A stretch of 64,000 nt of DNA, taken from contig CAWFFV010000034.1 in assembly GCA_963814985.1 (NCBI GenBank), positions 272,551-336,550 on the forward strand, written 5' to 3'. The position numbers and the translations under genes are program-made. The stretch's first letter is position 1, and every line of letters starts with the position of its first letter. Below, in pieces: positions 33,656-43,886 of the stretch. The notes under the pieces were generated by a model. It saw only the letters and a program-made list of their open reading frames with translations, ran no database searches and had not been told where the DNA came from. This stretch comes from CAWFFV01 sp963814985 (GTDB lineage: Bacteria > Chloroflexota > Ktedonobacteria > Ktedonobacterales > Ktedonobacteraceae).

Positions 33656-35083
33656 TTGACACAACAAGTAAGTAGTCCGCCAGAACAACCGGGGGAGCAC
33701 CCGCCGATATCGCAACCGTTACCGCGCCAGACTCCCCGCTTTTCCAGGGTTGGTATTGTCTCTTTACTCGTCCTCATTGGTTTGCAAGTCCTCTTGTGCA
33801 CTGGTCTGTTGATTGGTAACCTGCCACAGGCAATCGCTCTGTCCACACCACACCTCGCACAAACCATGCAAGCTAGCGGTCAGAATGATACAGGTCCTCT
33901 GTCAATTCCAGGCGATGCTACCGTACCCACTCTACAAATATCCGGCGAGCATTATATGGTCTATGAGCAGCAGAATACTGTTGATCTCATCTCTGTTGCA
34001 GGAGGAGGACCTACTGTTGTCGCGACGCCAGGGTATGTCTACAACCGGGCTATCCCACCGATCCTGACACCATCAGGCCAACTGCTGTATAGTGGCGATG
34101 GACTCTGGTTGACAGATCTCTTTGGTGGAACTCCCGAACAGGTTGCAACCTTGCCGGCAGGTCAGGTGATTACTTCGATGGCCTTAAGTAGCGATGGTAC
34201 GACAGTTGCCTGGAGTACGGAGCCAATAGACGGCGATGGTATGAGCAGTTTGTATGCTGGACCTTTGGATGCATCTCTCTTAGTTTATCAACATTCTGCT
34301 TCTGATTGTCCATGCTATCGTGTCTTCTCCTTTCTAAATGGTGCTGGTACACAGGGGAATACCACGCTCTTGCTCACCGATGATCGAGGCGATCACCATG
34401 CGGTTCAGTATGGTTTGTGGTCTTTCGATCTGACTGGTACCCAACCTGGAAACTTACAACAAATCTTAGATGAAGATCCGCAGCAAGGGCCATTAATGCT
34501 TGCTCCCTCTGGTAGTACTTTGCTGTACTCTCGTAATGAAGGGGTTGTACCTGCTCCTTCCGATAGTAGCGTACCCGATGATGTGGCCGCATTGAACTAT
34601 GCGAATAGTCTTCTGGTAACCACTATCACTAAAAATCCCACCATGCCATTGAGTACGTCACATGTTGTGCTTGCAGAACAGCATGATCTCAACAACTCTG
34701 GTACCTATCACTGGGTGACAACGCCGCTCTTTTCACCGGATGGGCATACCCTGGTGTATATCGTCTTTTCCAGTGATGCGCAGGTGCCTTTTGCCCGTCA
34801 TAGTGCCGTCTATACCGTACAGGTGAGTGGTTCAGGAGCGAAGCTCCATACCAGCAAACCACAGTTACTTGCAACCTCGTCATCACTCTTTATGGAACTC
34901 GGTGTGTGGCTGAACGATCATGTTGTGACCTTTTATGCTGATGACGCAATGTATGTTCTCGATATTAATAGTGGGGCAGTAACGCAAGTTGCCATGATGG
35001 GTGCTTATGCTCGTGCTGTGGCTATTGTGCAAAGGAGCGCCGTTGAAAATACACCAGAAGCAAGTGCCACCTCCCATCGGTAG
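33656..35083 (+). CDS. Membrane-anchored TolB-like beta-propeller protein
   Basis: 475 aa, TTG start behind AAGGTGA. A cytoplasmic Pro-rich tail of about 33 residues and one membrane helix (VGIVSLLVLIGLQVLLCTGLLIG) lead to an extracellular propeller. Blades are seen in ILTPSGQLLYSGDGLWL, MALSSDGTTVAWSTE, MLAPSGSTLLYSRN and LFSPDGHTLVYIVF. The S/A-P-S/D-G-x-x-L/V repeat is that of TolB/WD40-like propellers. Role unknown, probably protein contacts. The stop codon TAG belongs to the GTAGGGGCG repeat, and the gene end overlaps the convergent GH15 frame by 62 bases. Confidence 0.8.
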   Translation: MTQQVSSPPEQPGEHPPISQPLPRQTPRFSRVGIVSLLVLIGLQVLLCTGLLIGNLPQAIALSTPHLAQTMQASGQNDTGPLSIPGDATVPTLQISGEHYMVYEQQNTVDLISVAGGGPTVVATPGYVYNRAIPPILTPSGQLLYSGDGLWLTDLFGGTPEQVATLPAGQVITSMALSSDGTTVAWSTEPIDGDGMSSLYAGPLDASLLVYQHSASDCPCYRVFSFLNGAGTQGNTTLLLTDDRGDHHAVQYGLWSFDLTGTQPGNLQQILDEDPQQGPLMLAPSGSTLLYSRNEGVVPAPSDSSVPDDVAALNYANSLLVTTITKNPTMPLSTSHVVLAEQHDLNNSGTYHWVTTPLFSPDGHTLVYIVFSSDAQVPFARHSAVYTVQVSGSGAKLHTSKPQLLATSSSLFMELGVWLNDHVVTFYADDAMYVLDINSGAVTQVAMMGAYARAVAIVQRSAVENTPEASATSHR

Positions 35084-37253
35084 GGGCGGGGTTCACAAGC
35101 CAGTGGTATTTACGGGAAAACCGAAAGGCTTGTGAATCGCACGGTGGACTGGTGAACCGCGTACCTACTGCTCTGTCAAACGTCATTGAGTTCACAGGAA
35201 GAGGAAGTGACCCGAAAGGGGTAGTGAACCCTTTCGGGGTCATGTTCCCATTGATGTTTACGAGCCTACCCTGCGAGAAATAACGATAGCGACCAAGGTA
35301 CCAGCGCACAGTTAGTACATACTCGGCATGACTCCAGGTCAGCGGAGAAACGCTCAGCGGCTCACTGGTGAAGGGATTCACCTGCTCTGCCATTACGCCA
35401 CTTGGCAATGCATGGGCGCGTACCCATTCCATAAGAGGTAGAGCCTGATGCAATTCATCAAGTGAATTGGCATGCGCAATGCGATACTGTGCCAACCAGA
35501 GCGTACAAATAAACCAGGGATTGCCCTGCGCCAGCCCCAGATCGCTTGTTACCTGGTAATAGTAATCATTTTCATAGCGTGCCATGCCGCCTACCTCAGT
35601 TTTGACCCATAACGCCTGCTCCAGCGCCTGCATCGTCCTCTCCATGCGGGGGTCATGCACCGATAGCATACCAAACTGAAAAAGGCCACAGAGACTACTA
35701 TCAAGTGTGGCATCCTTTTGTATGGAACCATCCTCCCCCACTGTAATCATACGCAGGAAGTGTCCATGCTCCTCATCCCATAGATAGCGCAGAGCCGCAT
35801 CTTTGATCTCTTCTGCCGCATTGTGGTATCTTGTGGCCTGCTGTTCTTCGCCGAAGAGTTGCGCGAAACGAGTAGCGGCCTCCAGGCCAGCATAGACCGC
35901 CGCCGTCGTATAGGCTAGAATCCCCCTGCGTTCCTCCCAGAGATCGAACGAGGCATCAGGTAATTTTGTTGTCTCATCCCGGTAATTGATAAGAAATTCG
36001 GCGGCAGGTGTGATAAATGCGTGATAGTGCGGAGCCACGAATTCAACATCATGGAAATGATTATAATGCTGCCACAGGCTATAGAGCACTAATGCAGTCT
36101 CATCCTCTTGAATAGGCAGTTGTGGCTTACCATCCTTATCAATCCATGCTTGCCAGCTACTACCCCAGGAACGATCAGGATTATATTTGTGTAGTAGATA
36201 GCCATCAGGAGTCAGGACAGAACTACAAAACTGGTAGAAGTCATGGGTTACTTCAGCATATCCCGCATGGCTGAGTGCATTCGCAACAAGAGCACCATCC
36301 CGAGGCCACATATACGAATAGGTATCGTTCGAGAATTGCTCTACGTCGGCATCATTACCGGCGATAATGCCCCCTTCATGATCAATCTGGGTGCGTAGTA
36401 TCAGCAAACTCTGTTTATAGAGCCTGACCAGCTCCGGTGAGAGATCAGCAAAATCCTGGTTGTCCTTATTAACCCAGCGATGCCAGTAGTTCCGCGTACG
36501 CATAAGCAAGACTTCCGGCGTATACGAGCGAATAATGCCATCCAGTTCAGTCACCTCGCGTATATTCTGACCTACAGCCAGCCAGTGGAATGCTTCGCCA
36601 CTTGCACCCGCATCCAGGGTTGGCAAATGCAGCGCGATTGTGCCATCCACAGATCCCTGTGCAATTGCATTACGCCCAAGCTCTCCATTCTCCGCATCGC
36701 GCCACGTACCCTCGGACCCATTGAACTCTTTAACACCTGTTGCCCAACTGCTGATACCCACCTTAGCCTGCCAGGTGCTTCCTACCTGTCCCCCCATAAG
36801 AAAATAGCCGCGCGCCTTGTAAGCAATCAAAGCTTCTAGAGGTGGATAGTAAAAGACGGTGTTGGCATCAGCATCGTTCCAGATGTGCCAATCGTAATGA
36901 AAGAAGAGCCGCACCTCACGAGGAGTATCGGCATGGTTGGTCACCGCGACGTGACGTAAAAAGATCGGACGATTGAAATCAACGGTATCGCTAAAGACTA
37001 ACTGTAGCTTTAACTCAGGATGATAGAGCGTCACATGCGTAACCAGCGTTTCATCCTCGTATACCACAGTACGCTGCCATCCAGGTGCATCAAGCCAGGC
37101 AAATTGCCCTCCGACCCAGACACCAGTATGGCAAATATCGCCCTTAGTATGCAACTCCTGACCCACATGAGGCCAATAAATATCACGTAAATTATAATTC
37201 TTATCAAAGTTTACCAACAATCTGCTATTTCCCAGAGGAAGATCACGTGGCAT
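35022..37253 (-). CDS. GH15 glucoamylase/glucodextranase-like glycoside hydrolase
   Basis: 743 aa. The N-terminal beta-sandwich (MPRDLPLGNSRLLVNFDKNY, DIYWPHVGQE) precedes an (alpha/alpha)6 barrel with NDTYSYMWPRDGALVANAL, the general acid in DLWEERRG and the base in SPLTWSHAEYV. It should hydrolyse alpha-1,4/1,6 glucosidic bonds in intracellular glycogen or oligosaccharides; no signal peptide. The native C-terminus seems to end near YRYFSQGRL. The last 80 residues are read from a MITE (35171-35261), a palindromic repeat (35080-35168) and the antisense of the propeller gene. Confidence 0.85.
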   Translation of the reverse strand: MPRDLPLGNSRLLVNFDKNYNLRDIYWPHVGQELHTKGDICHTGVWVGGQFAWLDAPGWQRTVVYEDETLVTHVTLYHPELKLQLVFSDTVDFNRPIFLRHVAVTNHADTPREVRLFFHYDWHIWNDADANTVFYYPPLEALIAYKARGYFLMGGQVGSTWQAKVGISSWATGVKEFNGSEGTWRDAENGELGRNAIAQGSVDGTIALHLPTLDAGASGEAFHWLAVGQNIREVTELDGIIRSYTPEVLLMRTRNYWHRWVNKDNQDFADLSPELVRLYKQSLLILRTQIDHEGGIIAGNDADVEQFSNDTYSYMWPRDGALVANALSHAGYAEVTHDFYQFCSSVLTPDGYLLHKYNPDRSWGSSWQAWIDKDGKPQLPIQEDETALVLYSLWQHYNHFHDVEFVAPHYHAFITPAAEFLINYRDETTKLPDASFDLWEERRGILAYTTAAVYAGLEAATRFAQLFGEEQQATRYHNAAEEIKDAALRYLWDEEHGHFLRMITVGEDGSIQKDATLDSSLCGLFQFGMLSVHDPRMERTMQALEQALWVKTEVGGMARYENDYYYQVTSDLGLAQGNPWFICTLWLAQYRIAHANSLDELHQALPLMEWVRAHALPSGVMAEQVNPFTSEPLSVSPLTWSHAEYVLTVRWYLGRYRYFSQGRLVNINGNMTPKGFTTPFGSLPLPVNSMTFDRAVGTRFTSPPCDSQAFRFSRKYHWLVNPAPTDGRWHLLLVYFQRRSFAQ
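35080..35168. repeat. GTAGGGGCG palindromic repeat
   Basis: GTAGGGGCGGGGTTCACAAG at the left and GTGAACCGCGTACCTAC at the right, with an inner CTTGTGAATCGC copy. It supplies the stop of the propeller gene and part of the GH15 C-terminus. Confidence 0.8.
35171..35261. mobile_element. MITE-like element, CTGTCAAACGTCA family (short copy)
   Basis: CTGTCAAACGTCATTGAG at the left end and CATTGATGTTTAC at the right are the imperfect terminal inverted repeats shared with 55476-55711. An inner GACCCGAAAGGG/CCCTTTCGGGGTC hairpin is also shared in part. It encodes residues of the GH15 protein tail. Confidence 0.7.
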
Positions 37254-37431
37254 ACAACCTTATTCCTTTCATTCCATTGAGCGCATTATAGTACAGCACA
37301 TCCGTCTGTATTTTGCGAGAACACATACCTGTCATTATATACCCAGGCAATGCTAAAGATAGAGAAACAAAATAAAACGTTTTACCATGTATTACACTAT
37401 ACCCACTCATCTCCTCCATGCTATAATAACG

Positions 37432-37437
37432 CCAAAT
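37432..37437 (+). promoter_or_regulatory. -10 box of STAND locus A
   Basis: ATGCTATAATAACGC recurs before loci A (37428), B (46212) and C (51717), giving an extended TGC-TATAAT. No good -35 is visible. Confidence 0.55.
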
Positions 37438-37490
37438 TGCGATGTTCATTATTAAAGATCCACTCAGAAATCTCGTAGAGGAAAAAACAT

Positions 37491-40400
37491 ATGGTGGCAG
37501 GGACACCCAACGAGAGCCTACTACCCAATCCACTCGACAGCTTTACTGATCGTGAGCGCATCCTGGCCCACTTCCGCCAACTCCTGCAATCAACCCGGGC
37601 TGGAGAGTTTCGCCTGCTGGCAATCAAAGGCAATAGCGGAACGGGCAAAACCTTCCTCATCGAGTATCTGAGCAAGCATATCTGTCCTCAGATGGGATGG
37701 CAAACGGGAGTACTCGCCTTTGCTCAATCATTTCCTGATTTCCGCTCAATTCTCGATGGATTGGAAGAGGCGCTGAAGAGATGTGTGCCACACCAGAGCC
37801 TCAAGCAGTACCGTACACAGCGTGAGGAATACAACCGTCGCTTCGACGAATACCGTGCAACCATCACCGTAAACCAGCACATCGAAGCCAGTGATTCCTC
37901 CTCTGCTTCTCACATCCAGATGAATGCACATACCAATGCAGAACTGCGCCGAAGAGAACTGCAACTGCGTGCCGAACTCACCCGCGCTCTCCTCGAACTG
38001 GCCGAAGAATGCGAACATCCCCTCTGTCTCTTCATCGACGGCTATGAGCGTCTCGCCGAAACGGACCCCGAACTTGTCGGCTGGTTGTGGGAAGAGGTTC
38101 TGCTCAAACTTCCCAAAAGCGCTCCCCAACCAGTGCTTATCGTTACCTGTGGTTGGGAGCATCCCATGAGTGCCGTGCTCCAACCCTTCTCAACAAATGA
38201 CGAACTTGATGACTTCGACCCGCAACGTGTCAAAGACTATCTGCAAGCACAGAACATCATCCCTCAAGATGCATCTGAGCATGAACCCCCTGATCAGCGC
38301 CTTCTACGATCTCTCCAGAGGTCACCCGCTGGTGCTGGCCTTAGCCGTCACCTACTTTCAAACGCTTCCAGAGCCAGAGCGCACGCCGGAAAATCTACGA
38401 GCGAAAAGTCCTCTCATTACCGAAGAAGCCCGTGTGCAATGGCTCGAAGAGCGCCTGCTGAAACGTCTCCCCGAACCATATCGAACACTGCTTGAGCACG
38501 GCCCCATCCTGCGCTCCTTCGATCAGGCAGCACTCAAAGTCCTGTTGAACATCGGGAATGATGAAAAAAAAGCTGCTCTGGAACTCGACGATCGGACCTA
38601 TGTACGTTTCTTGCAATACCCATTCATCAATCGGAAGAATGCCCAGGGCGACGCCTTGTTAGAGCAACCAACCTTTCATGATCTGGCCCGCAAAGTGCGC
38701 ATAGATGCTCTACGGCGCTTACATCCTGAGACAAAGCAACGGCTTCATCGTGCCATGGCAGAATACTACAAAGGACTCATCGGAGCAGAACAACAGCAAA
38801 GCTCCACCCCTCAAGCCAAACTATTCGACAAAGAATATGCTGAGTGGTTTGCAGAGATACCCGAACAGGAGTTTGGTGCTCTATTGGAGTTTCTCTACCA
38901 TGCCCTCCAGGTCAAGGAGATGCAAGCCGAGGCATTCAACACGTGGAGAAGCTGGTGAGTCGAGCAGTGAATAGATGGCGGCGCAAGCAAGCAGGACCAC
39001 TCTTAGAACTGATACAGCTGGTCGTAGCGGAAGAGGAGCCGTTTCTTGACAGGCAGAGCGATAACTATGGACAATATTTGATCTGGTACTCCCGATTCTT
39101 GGAGCAAGAGGCCCGCTGGAATGATGCGCGTATCGCCTTACAAGAAGCTGTGCGGGTTTTGAGCTGGAAGAAAATCCCTCAGATCAAGCGGTTTGCTTCA
39201 ACAACATAGGTGATCTACAACTCACAAGGCAACTCGCGAAGCATTGGACTACATGAGCGTGCGCTTTCTCTCAGAGAACAGGCAAGCGATCCTGCTGGCA
39301 TCGCGATCTACCGAACAGCAAGGACAACTCGACACAGCATTGGACTACCTTGAGCGTGCATTCTTCCTCGAGAAACAGGTGGGTAATCCTGCTAACATCG
39401 CATCTCCCTCAATAACATTGGTAATATCTATCACTCACAAGGGCAGTTCGAGACGGCATTGAACTACTTCCAGCAGGCGCTCTCCCTCCACAAACAGGTG
39501 GGCGATCCCGCTGACATCGCTCAGTCTCTCAACAACATAGGCGGGATCTACAACAGCAAGGGCAACTAGAGATGGCATTGGACTACCGTAAGCGAGCGCT
39601 TTCTCTCAAAGAACAGATGGGCGATCCTGCTGCCATTGCTGTTTCTCTCAATAACATAGGCTAGATCTACCGACAGCAAGGGAAACTTTCGACAAGGCAT
39701 TGGAGTACTTTCAGCGTGCGCTTTCTCTCAGAGAACAGGTGGGCGATCCAGCAGGCATAGCTGTCTCCCTGAACAACATAGGTGCGATCTACCACTCGCA
39801 AGGGACAACTCGACAAGGCATTGGACTACCTTCGGCGTGCGCTCTCCTTCTTAGAACAGGTGGGCAATCCTGCAAGCATCGCTGTCTCTCTCAACAACAT
39901 TGGCGAGATCTACCGACAGCAAGGGCAGCTCAAGGCGGCATTGTACTACTTTAGGCGTGCGCTCTCCCTCTATGAACAGGTGGGTGCTCCTGCTGATATC
40001 GCTGTCTCCCTCAACAGCATTGGCGAGATCTACTACTCGCAAGGGCAGCTCAAGGCGGCATTGGACTACTTTCGGCGTGCGCTCTCCCTCTATGAACAGG
40101 TGGGTGCTCCTGCTGATATCGCTGTCTCCCTCAACAACATTGGCTCGATCTACCACTCACAAGGGCAACTCGGCGAAGCATTGGATTACTATAAGCGTGC
40201 TCTCTCTCTAAGAGAACAGGTGGGCAACCCTGCCGGTATAGCTGGCTCATGCCACAATATTGGTGTTATCTACTACTTGCAAGGGCAACTCAAGACGGCA
40301 TTGGACTACTGCCAGCGTGCGCTCTCGCTCTATGAACAGGTGGGCAATCCAGCTGACATCGCTACTCCCTCAACAACATAGGTGAGATCTACCGACAGCA

Positions 40401-40845
40401 AGGGCGGCTAGAGATAGCAGTGGACTACCATAAGCGTACGCTCTCCCTCAAAGAACAGGTGGGCGATCCTGCTACCATTGCTGTCTCGCTCAACAACATG
40501 GGCTTGATCTACGGCTCGCAAGGGCGGCTAGAGATAGCATTGGACTCCCATAAGCGAGCACTCTCTCTCTTTGAACAGGTGGGCAATCCAGCGAACATAG
40601 CCCTCTCATGCCACAATATTGCAATGCTTTATCGGCTGCAAGAACAATGGCAGGATACGATTCTTCTCTTCTCAAGAGCGTTGAGTCTCTATGAGCGGAT
40701 GGGGCGCGGCTTTGAGTCGGATGTGGCCGATGAATTGGAATGGTTGGCTGTTTGTTATTTGAATTTGGGAGAGATTGAGAAGGGAGCACCATATTACATG
40801 CGGGCTAAGCAGATCCGAGAGCAGTTGCAGAAGGGTCAGGCATAG
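37491..40845 (+). pseudogene. STAND NTPase-TPR protein, copy A (degraded)
   Basis: Paralogue of the intact gene at 46438. The NTPase is recognisable: RERILAHF, Walker A GNSGTGKT near 47, Walker B LCLFIDGYERL near 181, PVLIVTCGW, then GHPLVLAL after the first shift. It is broken by one extra C in the CCCCC run near 38286-38290, a lost base near 38947, a lost T near 39160, and many more in the TPR part. About 12 TPR units of 120 bases can be followed from 39200 to 40620, then the same degenerate cap as the other copies. Open pieces remain at 39782-40381 and 40420-40845. Only the last codons (SEIS, stop) of the upstream partner gene survive, at 37471-37485. Confidence 0.88.
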
Positions 40846-40923
40846 TTGCGGGGATTCATGGGAGGCCCAGACAACATGTTGAGATTGCGATAGCAGAGCA
40901 ACTCTCATGAAGCAAACAAGAAA

Positions 40924-41045
40924 GGCGTTTCACAAAAACTACTCTTGTGAAACGCCCCAGCCCTGTAGTTAAACTGCTACCATACCTACGCATCCGAAAA
41001 AACATGACTGGTTACCCAGTGGCGTAGAGGACATATTCCTCAGCA
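40924..41045 (-). pseudogene. Orphan 3' end of a luciferase-like monooxygenase gene with terminator
   Basis: GGCGTTTCACAA/TTGTGAAACGCC (40924-40956) and the next 90 bases closely match 50653-50775, the hairpin and last codons (NMSSTPLDDQLRF...) of the monooxygenase gene there. No rest of the gene is present; the AKR gene begins directly. The hairpin can terminate both flanking genes. Confidence 0.65.
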
Positions 41046-41051
41046 TTGCTC

Positions 41052-42106
41052 TCACTTCTTCCCCTGGACATCTATGATCGTGGCACCGCCATCAATAGCA
41101 GATGCGCGAACCTGAGCGAGAAAGTCGTGGGGAAAGCCAAGTTCGATGGCGCTCACCTGATCAAGATCTTGAAGATGCTCAGGCGAAAGTTCAACCGTCA
41201 CGGCATCAAGGTTCTCACGCAATTGCTCCAGGGTACGTGCTCCAAGCAGGGTACTGGTCACTCCTGGTTGCCTCAGTGTCCAGGCAATAGCGACCTGTGC
41301 GGGCGTGCGCTCGATTTCCTCGGCAACCCGGTTGACCACGTCTGCGATTGCCAGATGACGCTCTGTGAAGCGGCCAAATTGTTGCATCCTTTCCAGGCGT
41401 GTCCCTTTGGATGTGACATCAAGGTCGCGGCGCGATATTTCCCACTGAATAATCCTCCTCCCAGCGCCGCCCAGGGTAGCACTCCTATCCCTAGTTCGCG
41501 AGCCATTGGCAGCAGATCACGTTCTCCCGTACGCTGTCCAAGATTGTATTCCATCTGCAAAGCAATAAAGCTGGTCCAACCGCGCATCTCAGCCAGCATC
41601 TTAGCTCGGCTCACCTCCCAGGCTGGTGAGTCCGAGATGCCCAGATAAAGCACCTTTCCGCTCCGCACCAGATCATCCAGCGCACGCATAATCTCCTCGA
41701 CTGGCGTCCGTCCGTCCCACATATGGAGATAGTACAGGTCAATATAGTCTGTCCCCAGACGTTTTAAGCTGGTCTCAACGGCCTGTACGATATTCTTCCG
41801 GTGATTGCCTCCCGCATTTGGATCGCCGGGTCGTGTATTGACCGCGAACTTGGTCGCCAGCACCAGTTGCGCACGCCTGCCAGCGAGGAATTTGCCAAGC
41901 AAGGTCTCACTCATGCCATTTGTATAACTTATGGCAGTGTCGATGAAATTGCCTCCTTGCTCAAGATAATAAGCAAAAATGGCCCGGCTGGTTGCCTCGT
42001 CTGCACTCCAACCTGCGCCTGTTCCAAAGGTCATTGTTCCCAGACACAGTGGAGAAATTTTCAATCCGCTGCGGCCAAGCACGCAGTACTGATCGAGTAA
42101 TGCCAT
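41052..42106 (-). pseudogene. Aldo/keto reductase, frameshifted
   Basis: 351 aa when repaired, ATG at 42106 behind GGAGAAG. YCVLGRSGLKISPLCLGTMTFG opens the AKR barrel; FIDTAISYTNGMSE carries the catalytic Asp and Tyr, VLATKF the Lys, and YYLHMWD the His. The C-terminus has STLLGARTLEQLRENL for NADPH binding. The frame breaks near 41429-41437, where one base seems lost (KY, then RRDLDVTSKGTRLERMQQFG). It is the last gene of the MerR-SDR operon, 61 bases after the SDR stop. Confidence 0.85.
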
Positions 42107-42167
42107 ATGGTTTCTTCTCCTGCCATTCATTCATCCAGGCAAGCTGATCGCCTGCGTGGACGACTCA

Positions 42168-43373
42168 TTAACGATCCTGTTCGGTTGGGCGGATAAGGAT
42201 TTCGTTGACGTTGACATGCGCTGGCTGAGTCACTGCATAGACAATGGCATTCGCGATATCTTCGCTTTGCAGAGGCGTGATTTCTTGCATCCGGCGCAGT
42301 ACGCCCTCCCGTGCGCTGGCATTGGTGATATGGGAAGCCAGATCGGTCTCCACCATACCAGGCTCGATCACAGTGACGCGGATATGATCCTGGAAGCATT
42401 CCTGCCGTAATGCTTCGGAAAAGGCTCCAACGCCCCACTTTGTTACGTTATAGACACCGCTGCCAGCTCGCGCAATGCGCCCGGCTACGGAGGAGATATT
42501 GACGATATGGCCGCTGCCCTGTGCTTTCATGATTGGCAAAACGGCATGCGTCGCATATAAGAGTCCAAGGACATTGGTTGAGATCATCCGTCGCCAATCT
42601 TCTGTATCTGCCCCGGCGATGGGACCGAGCAACATCACGCCAGCGTTATTCACCAGGATATCCAGTTGTCCCCATTGTTCCTGCGCGTGGCGAACCATCG
42701 CCTGCACCTGTTGTTCGTCCGTCACATCCGCTACCAGCGCAAGCGCCTGTCCTCCAGCCTGACCAATACGTTTGACCAGAGCATCAAGTCGGTTTGCACG
42801 GCGCGCTGTAACCACCACACGTATGCCACGCATGGCCAATGCCCAGGCCGTTGCTTCTCCAATTCCGGAGGACGCTCCACTGATGAGTGCAACCTGTCCT
42901 TCATTTTTCTCCATGGATAAACTCCTTTTCTCTTCATTTATGCTTGTTACATGTGTCTCTGCATCGCTCAGGCCAGAAGCGTGAGCAGAGTGAGACGCGG
43001 TATTTTGCTGTGCCAGGTGCGCCTTTTTGCGAGCAATCTTCTGCTGCAATACAGTGCTGTGCTGCTCAAGTTTCTGTATTTGCTGCTCCAGAGAACTCTG
43101 GTGTTGCTCAAGAATGAGAAGACGCTCGGTTGCCGTTATGGGACCCTGGTGATGGAGTTGGGCAAAGTGGATCATCTGTGCGATAGGCATACTCGTTTCC
43201 CGTAAATTGATAAGTAAGCCAATCCAGTCGAGATCTTTTTGTCTGTACCGACGATGTCCACTTGATGCCCGGTTCACCGGCTCAATCAGCCCGATACGCT
43301 CATAGTAGCGCAATGTGTCGATGCTCAGTCCCGTCTGCTGAGCAACCTGTTGGATCGATAGTTCTGTGTCCAT
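42168..43373 (-). CDS. MerR regulator fused to a short-chain dehydrogenase
   Basis: One open frame of 401 aa from ATG 43373. Residues 1-110 are a MerR regulator: LSIQQVAQQTGLSIDTLRYYERIGLIEP, GHRRYRQKDLDWIGLLINLR, then the dimerisation coiled coil. From about residue 154 there is a complete classical SDR: VALISGASSGIGEATA, NNAGV, the Ser in ISSVAG and YNVTK. An internal ATG (42914) has AAAAGGAG at the right distance, so the SDR may also be made alone. The gene sits under a MerR-type 19-base-spacer promoter (43380-43410) and precedes an aldo/keto reductase. I infer detoxification of a reactive carbonyl, with the regulator sensing it. Loss of a stop codon between two genes is the alternative to a designed fusion. 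Confidence 0.85.
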   Translation of the reverse strand: MDTELSIQQVAQQTGLSIDTLRYYERIGLIEPVNRASSGHRRYRQKDLDWIGLLINLRETSMPIAQMIHFAQLHHQGPITATERLLILEQHQSSLEQQIQKLEQHSTVLQQKIARKKAHLAQQNTASHSAHASGLSDAETHVTSINEEKRSLSMEKNEGQVALISGASSGIGEATAWALAMRGIRVVVTARRANRLDALVKRIGQAGGQALALVADVTDEQQVQAMVRHAQEQWGQLDILVNNAGVMLLGPIAGADTEDWRRMISTNVLGLLYATHAVLPIMKAQGSGHIVNISSVAGRIARAGSGVYNVTKWGVGAFSEALRQECFQDHIRVTVIEPGMVETDLASHITNASAREGVLRRMQEITPLQSEDIANAIVYAVTQPAHVNVNEILIRPTEQDR

Positions 43374-43379
43374 GGCACA

Positions 43380-43410
43380 ACTATACAACCTGGAGTGCAC
43401 TCCAGGTCAA
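43380..43410 (-). promoter_or_regulatory. MerR-type promoter/operator of the MerR-SDR operon
   Basis: On the minus strand TTGACC, a 19-base spacer and TATAGT; the spacer holds the 18-base palindrome CCTGGAGTGCACTCCAGG. The long spacer is the signature of MerR-activated promoters. The ATG at 43373 lies about 7 bases after the -10 box, so the mRNA is probably leaderless. Confidence 0.85.
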
Positions 43411-43483
43411 GAGGGTTGCAGGCTTTTCCAAAAAGTCTTCTGATCTGGTTTGACGAGGTCATACGGAGTGGTGCGCCTGTGGT

Positions 43484-43751
43484 CACTGAACGAACTAATT
43501 CATTTGTTAAATCATCAAAGTGAGAAAATCGCGGCGTTTCGTGGAGAACGAAAGGAAATGTCACCGCATATATGCTTCTTTTGCATGAAAAAGTTTTTTG
43601 CAATGATTCCGTTGCTGAAGAAAAATGAGGAGGCGGAAATGGTACAGGCTTTGAAAAGACGAAAGATCCTTCTTCAATCCCCGTTATCATCATTTTCACT
43701 CCCTTTTCTCCTTGATTTCGACTCGATAAATGAATTAGTTCGTTCTCAGTG
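43484..43751. mobile_element. MITE-like element with GAACGAACTAATTCATTT ends
   Basis: CACTGAACGAACTAATTCAT at the left and its near-complement at 43728-43751 (two extra bases) form terminal inverted repeats around 220 bases of non-coding DNA. Open frames inside look random. No transposase is present. Confidence 0.6.
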
Positions 43752-43886
43752 GGTTTCTATAACTTCCTCACAACTAAAATAAGGTCTGCGATTGTGGTGC
43801 GCTGGATAGCAAAGAAGCCTCTGGACAAACCAGAGGCTTCTTTTATGCTCTCTACCAGCCTATGCTGTGGCCGTGTGATCACCATA

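Noticed and set aside
41046..41648. 200-codon plus-strand frame
   Set aside because: Antisense to the aldo/keto reductase, whose catalytic motifs are seen on the other strand.
43450..43782. 110-codon plus-strand frame
   Set aside because: It spans the whole MITE-like element including both inverted ends; composition looks random.
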